The notes under the pieces: generated by a model
What the model saw: only the letters and a program-made list of their open reading frames with translations
What the model was told of the DNA's origin: nothing
The model's database searches: none
NCBI GenBank assembly: GCA_004151065.3
Contig: NWUY0304217264.1
Location: 1-10,706, forward strand
DNA from: Larix sibirica
Taxonomy: Eukaryota > Streptophyta > Pinopsida > Pinales > Pinaceae
Direction of reading: 5' to 3'
Length of the DNA: 10,706 nucleotides
Shown: positions 7,540 through 10,706 of the stretch, in pieces
How the letters are laid out: each line of letters starts with the position of its first letter
How positions within the stretch are numbered: position 1 is the first letter of the stretch
Translations under genes and position numbers: made by a program

Positions 7540-9139
7540 TTCATTCCACATACTGGATTTTTCTGCTGCTCATTTTGCTTTGCCCATCAGTTAAAATAGT
7601 TATCTGATTCGTGATTGATGCCTTTGAGTTAATTTGTTAATTTTCTCTTCCTTTCATCATCTCTTTTTACTGGTTCCTGACACTGGATGTACTATTTTAG
7701 TTCCTTTGACCACTTTTGTGGTCTTTTGATGGACAATGATAAAATAATCACATCTTTCTCTATCCAATCTATCTGCCTCAAGTCACACATATTAAGAACA
7801 AATGTTTGATATTCCGAGACAAATGGAAAACATCTGTACAAGAGTTTGTGGCCTTGGAGAATTGGCCTAGATCGGTATTTGAAATTGTAGCTTTCATGAA
7901 GTTGACTTTTCCGAAAGCTGTTTCCAGGTTGGTTTTATGGATTTTATAACACCAATAATGTGCAGACTGGTATTTTGCCTTAATTTGCAACTTGGTATTT
8001 CACACCATTAAAAATTTATTCCAAACTTTTCATGCCAAAATAGTGTAACTCAGAATTCTATGCTATTCTCTGGTCTCTAAATTTCTATATTAGGGACACC
8101 AACAATTTACATACTATTTATCTATTCTCATTCTGGGAGTAAGACTATGTTTTTGGTTTTTATTATCTCTTATGCTTATCTATGTTTTCGTCTGACAATG
8201 GAATGCTTTTGATGGGGAGAAGATTGTAGAGGAAAGTGGTGGTACACTTTTGTAGTTCATCTCCTGGCAGAAATATGGTTTTGAAAATAGTGCAGGCTGT
8301 TTTTGTAATTACCCTTATTTTTTGATTTAATTTCAAGTCTCATATACCATGGTTTCTTTTCAGGAAAGCTTTCCTATATAATACCAGAACTATATTGATG
8401 TCTATTCATCAAATCGTATGATATGGAGGAAATCCCGGTGAGTTGATCCCACAATGTAATAAGGCCTCTGTTCCCTGTTAGTGGGTGGTCCCTTCAACTT
8501 CAGTGCCCTATGCCTGATACTGTTTGGTTTGACAGCATTGCCTGTTTTTTTTTAGAATGCTGATTTTCTCAGTTGGACATGTTGTTATTGTTCTTCTGGA
8601 TAGAACTGCGTAGGAGTTTTTTAATTGGATCTAAACAAAAGATAGTATTAGTGGCGAAGGAACTATAACTCCCTCAGCTGAAGATATTGTATTAGGAATA
8701 CCAGTGATTTGCTTGCTTTTTAGGTTATTTTCCTTATTACGGTGAGCGGTCATAAAAATCAATTCATTCAATTTTAGCATTATTTTTGTACTATCTTGAT
8801 CCTCGTTTAAGTTTCTAATACTGGAGTCAAGTTTTAGGGTGAAAATTTTATAAGGTTTTTAAATGTATGTTTTGAAACCCCTATGATGTTTTGTTTCAGA
8901 TTATCATTTCTTCTATTTTCTGTAGGTCAACACATTTTTCTGCTCTGTTGTAGTGATCTCATTGTGAATGGAAGTGCTTTCGTTACCTCTTCGTGTTTAA
9001 CATTTACTTGTAAATCAAAATCTCCGTGTTTCTTTATATTTGATACTAAGAACTGGAGTCCCAAAAGATAAATCTCTGGACCTTCTAAAGATATTGGAAC
9101 TTATAGCTATGAAAAGGAATTCATGAGACAATTTAAATG
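7540..9139. other. T-rich, intron-like or intergenic stretch without a gene
   Basis: No protein-like frame is recognised except the doubtful LINE-like 70-codon minus-strand frame at 7990-7778. The + strand is rich in T with many TTTT runs, as in plant introns. Several splice-like sites occur, for example a TTCTTTTCAG acceptor at 8354-8363 and a GTGAGT donor at 8438, but the 74 bases between them have stops in all three frames. The stretch may be part of an intron of the gene at 9851. Confidence 0.5.
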
Positions 9140-9485
9140 ATGAGCCGACTTTATAGACACTCATGAATCTTCTTATGTTATGTTGTTCAGGTAGTATTAT
9201 TATTTTACGTCTTCGACCTCAGTAAATAAATTTTCAATGGTTATCTGAAGCTAAATTATATGGATTAATTTATATATATGGGGGTTAAATTCATGTATTT
9301 TATGACTCGTCAGATTTTATACTCTCTAGTCTCGTGAAGCTTCTTATGTTATGTAGTTGAGGTAAGATTATTATTTTATGTTTCTGACTTGAGTAAATAT
9401 TTTTTCAACGGTTATCTGAAACTAAATAGTAAATACATATGGATTAATTCATGTATTTGAGGGTTAAATTCATGTATTTTGAGTG
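9140..9485. repeat. Tandem duplication with 171-bp period, AT-rich
   Basis: Copy one (about 9140-9305) and copy two (about 9306-9485) share CTTCTTATGTTATG (at 9169 and 9340), TTATTATTTTA, GAGTAAATA- or CAGTAAATA-type words, GGTTATCTGAA, and GGGTTAAATTCATGTATTTT. The copies have many substitutions and small indels, so the duplication is fairly old. There is no shared open frame and no transposon termini. Confidence 0.82.
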
Positions 9486-9850
9486 TAAGATTTTTGTATG
9501 TAAAGTGTTTTGCGACAAATCTCTTCATTTCATTTTATAGCATATTTTTTCGGTTCAAACACTTACATCTGGAAGATGTTAACTATTGTTTTATCTTTAC
9601 TTTTGTACTGGTTTATTTTTTTTGTAATTTTTGTTGGCAGTGCCACGCTTTCATGGTCTCAACTTTCTGCCTGTGCCATTAAAAAAATGTTTGTCCTATG
9701 ATGCTTTTTCCAAATTCGTTTATGTCTTGTAGGCTAGCCTCTCTTTATTTTGTCATGCTTAAGAGATTTCATTGTGAATCTAGGTTTTCCGTAAATATTA
9801 TTTGTAATGGGTTGTGCTTAGAAGCCTCTAACAATTCTTTACTTCTACAG
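9486..9850 (+). other. Intron 3' end with splice acceptor upstream of the FIP1-like exon
   Basis: The stretch is strongly T-rich and non-conserved in its reading, ending in TTCTTTACTTCTACAG at 9850, a good plant acceptor (pyrimidine tract plus CAG). The frame open through 9698-9850 shows no resemblance to the following protein and changes composition sharply at the acceptor, so the exon is taken to start at 9851 and not at an upstream ATG. Confidence 0.65.
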
Positions 9851-10482
9851 CCTTCGGAGAGAAGCACTGAAGACCAAGAATCGGGAAGTGTTTGGGGTGG
9901 CCATGCTGATCGTAGAACCCGCAACCACACAACGCCTCCAGTTCTTTCCAAAAGGATGCATGGGCAGGAAATGACAGAGCGCCATGCTTCAAAATTGAAA
10001 CGAGTTGCTGCTGATGACAGTGCTTCTGAGGAAGAACATGTCAAAAGAGGTCGCTCCAAATTGGAACGTTGGGCCAGTCAGAAAGAAAGGGACGATGCTA
10101 ATAAATGGGACAATGATGCAATCAAACATCGGAGTACACCTATCAATCATGAAGAATCTGCAGCTGGAAAAGAAGAGCAAACAAAGATGGAATGGAGTGT
10201 TGGTACAGAGTTGAAAAGGAAACCTGGAAAGGAGCGTCCGCATTCAAGAGAGCAAGATGATCATACTACAAATCAAGAGTGCAAGGAGGCTGTTTCGAGT
10301 GATCCTGTTCATGTTACTGATGGTACTCGGTCAGATGCAGATCAGAGTGGTGTAGCGGAAGAGTGGTGGGCCCACAACCCACAGGTCCAAATATTTGAGG
10401 ACCCCAGAATTCTACCCCCATCAAGTGGTATCAAAGCCAAAAGATTCTTGAAGTGCGGAGAAGCAGGTGCAAGTATGTTGAG
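9851..10482 (+). CDS. Internal exon of a FIP1[V]-like pre-mRNA polyadenylation factor (partial gene)
   Basis: Plant FIP1 proteins belong to the nuclear cleavage and polyadenylation complex, where they bridge poly(A) polymerase, other CPSF subunits and RNA. The exon reads in phase 0 from PSERSTEDQE and is very rich in charged residues and serine. Its residues 66-81 (10046-10093) are RGRSKLERWASQKERD, a block I associate with the C-terminal region of plant FIP1[V]. The FIP1 core domain would lie upstream outside the window. The acceptor at 9850 shows it is not a processed copy. A strong donor (AG|GTAAGATT) follows 10482. However, after about residue 167 the sequence turns non-polar and contains a retroelement primer site (10426-10439), so the true homologous part may end near 10350, and the KLKRRSERFKLP-type end I would expect later is absent. 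Protein identity is recalled from family knowledge, not searched. Confidence 0.6.
10426..10439 (+). promoter_or_regulatory. tRNA-Met(i) primer-binding-site-like motif
   Basis: The + strand reads TGGTATCAAAGCCA, differing from the canonical plant initiator tRNA-Met primer site at one position (A instead of G at the ninth base). It lies in the open frame of the FIP1-like exon. Confidence 0.6.
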
Positions 10483-10508
10483 GTAAGATTGGTATTTATT
10501 TTGTGTAG

Positions 10509-10706
10509 GTAGCCACAAAGAAAGATTGCAGAACCTTAGACCAAGGAGCGCTCAGAGGGTTCCAGAAGAGGACCAGGAAGAATGCCAAAAGGCCAAGCTT
10601 AGGCGAGCAGTTTGGTGAGGCGTTATGTAGCAAGAAAGGAGAACTTGTTACTGCAGGGCCATTGCTACAAATTCCCGTGTTAGCTATTACAAGACCAAGA
10701 AATCAT
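10509..10706 (+). other. Open reading frame running off the window, unidentified
   Basis: After an in-frame TAG at 10506-10508 the + strand is open for 66 codons to the window edge (VATKKDCRTLDQGALRG...). It is basic and balanced in composition, without T-rich noise. I recognise no domain. It could be an exon, the internal part of the possible LTR element, or chance. A 26-base intron between the donor at 10483 and the AG at 10508 would be too short for plant splicing, so it is unlikely to be joined directly to the FIP1-like exon by that pair of sites. Confidence 0.3.

Larger units (their letters stand above)
10351..10706 (+). mobile_element. Possible LTR element (TRIM-like) 5' end in or beside the FIP1-like exon
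   Basis: TGGTATCAAAGCCA at 10426-10439 matches the 14-base initiator tRNA-Met primer site (TGGTATCAGAGCCA) at 13 of 14 positions. Two bases before it the sequence ends CCATCA (10423), a possible LTR end in CA. A possible start is TGTAGCGG at 10351 or TGGTGGGCC at 10364, which would give an LTR of only 60-73 bp, as in TRIM-type elements. No second LTR lies in the window, so neither borders nor target duplication can be shown. Internal sequence would run to or beyond 10706. Seen: the primer-site match and the abrupt composition change. Inferred: the insertion. Confidence 0.45.

Noticed and set aside
7778-7990. Minus-strand frame with TNLETAFGKVNF as a reverse transcriptase motif
   Set aside because: Only one short block resembles the KAFD motif and the expected following motifs are not found, so I mention it only as a possible extension of the second LINE.
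8364-8437. Possible small exon between TTCTTTTCAG and GTGAGT
   Set aside because: All three frames contain a stop within 74 bases, so it cannot be a coding exon; a non-coding exon cannot be shown from sequence alone.
9698-9850. Start of the 262-codon open frame at ATG 9698
   Set aside because: The first 51 codons are T-rich, hydrophobic and unlike the charged protein after 9851, and a good splice acceptor lies exactly at the change. This part is taken as intron.
9769-10243. Minus-strand open frames of 96 and 84 codons over the FIP1-like exon
   Set aside because: They are shadows of the coding + strand exon and resemble no protein.
1-10706. CRISPR array, bacterial operon or phage system
   Set aside because: No short regularly spaced repeats, no dense coding, no ribosome-binding-site pattern; the splice signals and plant-type retroelements indicate nuclear plant DNA.

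Overview
The window looks like nuclear DNA of a seed plant. It is AT-rich with T-rich, intron-like stretches. It carries decayed plant-type L1 LINEs, three sequences complementary to the 3' end of initiator tRNA-Met (the usual primer of plant LTR retrotransposons), and at its right end one spliced coding exon resembling plant FIP1[V]-type polyadenylation factors. The transposon load would suit a large plant genome, possibly a gymnosperm, but the sequence alone does not fix the lineage. No bacterial gene, rRNA or CRISPR array was seen.

Layout: 1-390 has no recognisable gene. 390-720 is a possible minus-strand LTR-retrotransposon remnant with a primer-binding-site-like motif. About 880-3779 is a minus-strand L1-type LINE: endonuclease, linker, reverse transcriptase and C-terminal block appear in the right order, but the frame is broken many times and two internal tandem duplications are present. 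Next to the 5' side of that LINE, 4000-4332, lies a very small, apparently complete LTR element: 41-bp terminal repeats differing at one base, TG...CA ends, an adjacent tRNA-Met primer site and a 4-bp target duplication. 4333-5770 is non-coding and holds a CT/TA microsatellite and a 152-bp tandem duplication. At 5770-5850 is a tRNA-like (SINE-type) sequence. From 5800 to 7534 a unit of about 0.85-0.89 kb carrying the C-terminal part of a second LINE is present twice in direct tandem, and the junction cuts the tRNA-like sequence. 7540-9850 is T-rich and intron-like, with a 171-bp-period duplication at 9140-9485.

The only convincing host gene is on the + strand from 9851. The exon starts at a good splice acceptor and encodes a charged, disordered protein segment with the block RGRSKLERWASQKERD. 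Near its 3' end the composition changes abruptly and a 14-base primer-site match (13 of 14) lies inside the open frame, which suggests that a small LTR element has landed in or beside this exon. If the upstream sequence is one intron of this gene, most or all of the first 9.85 kb would be a transposon-filled intron.

There is no operon-like cooperation here: the picture is one host exon and several generations of retroelement insertion, local duplication and decay. The most interesting candidates are the 333-bp mini LTR element and the primer-site-bearing tail of the FIP1-like exon.
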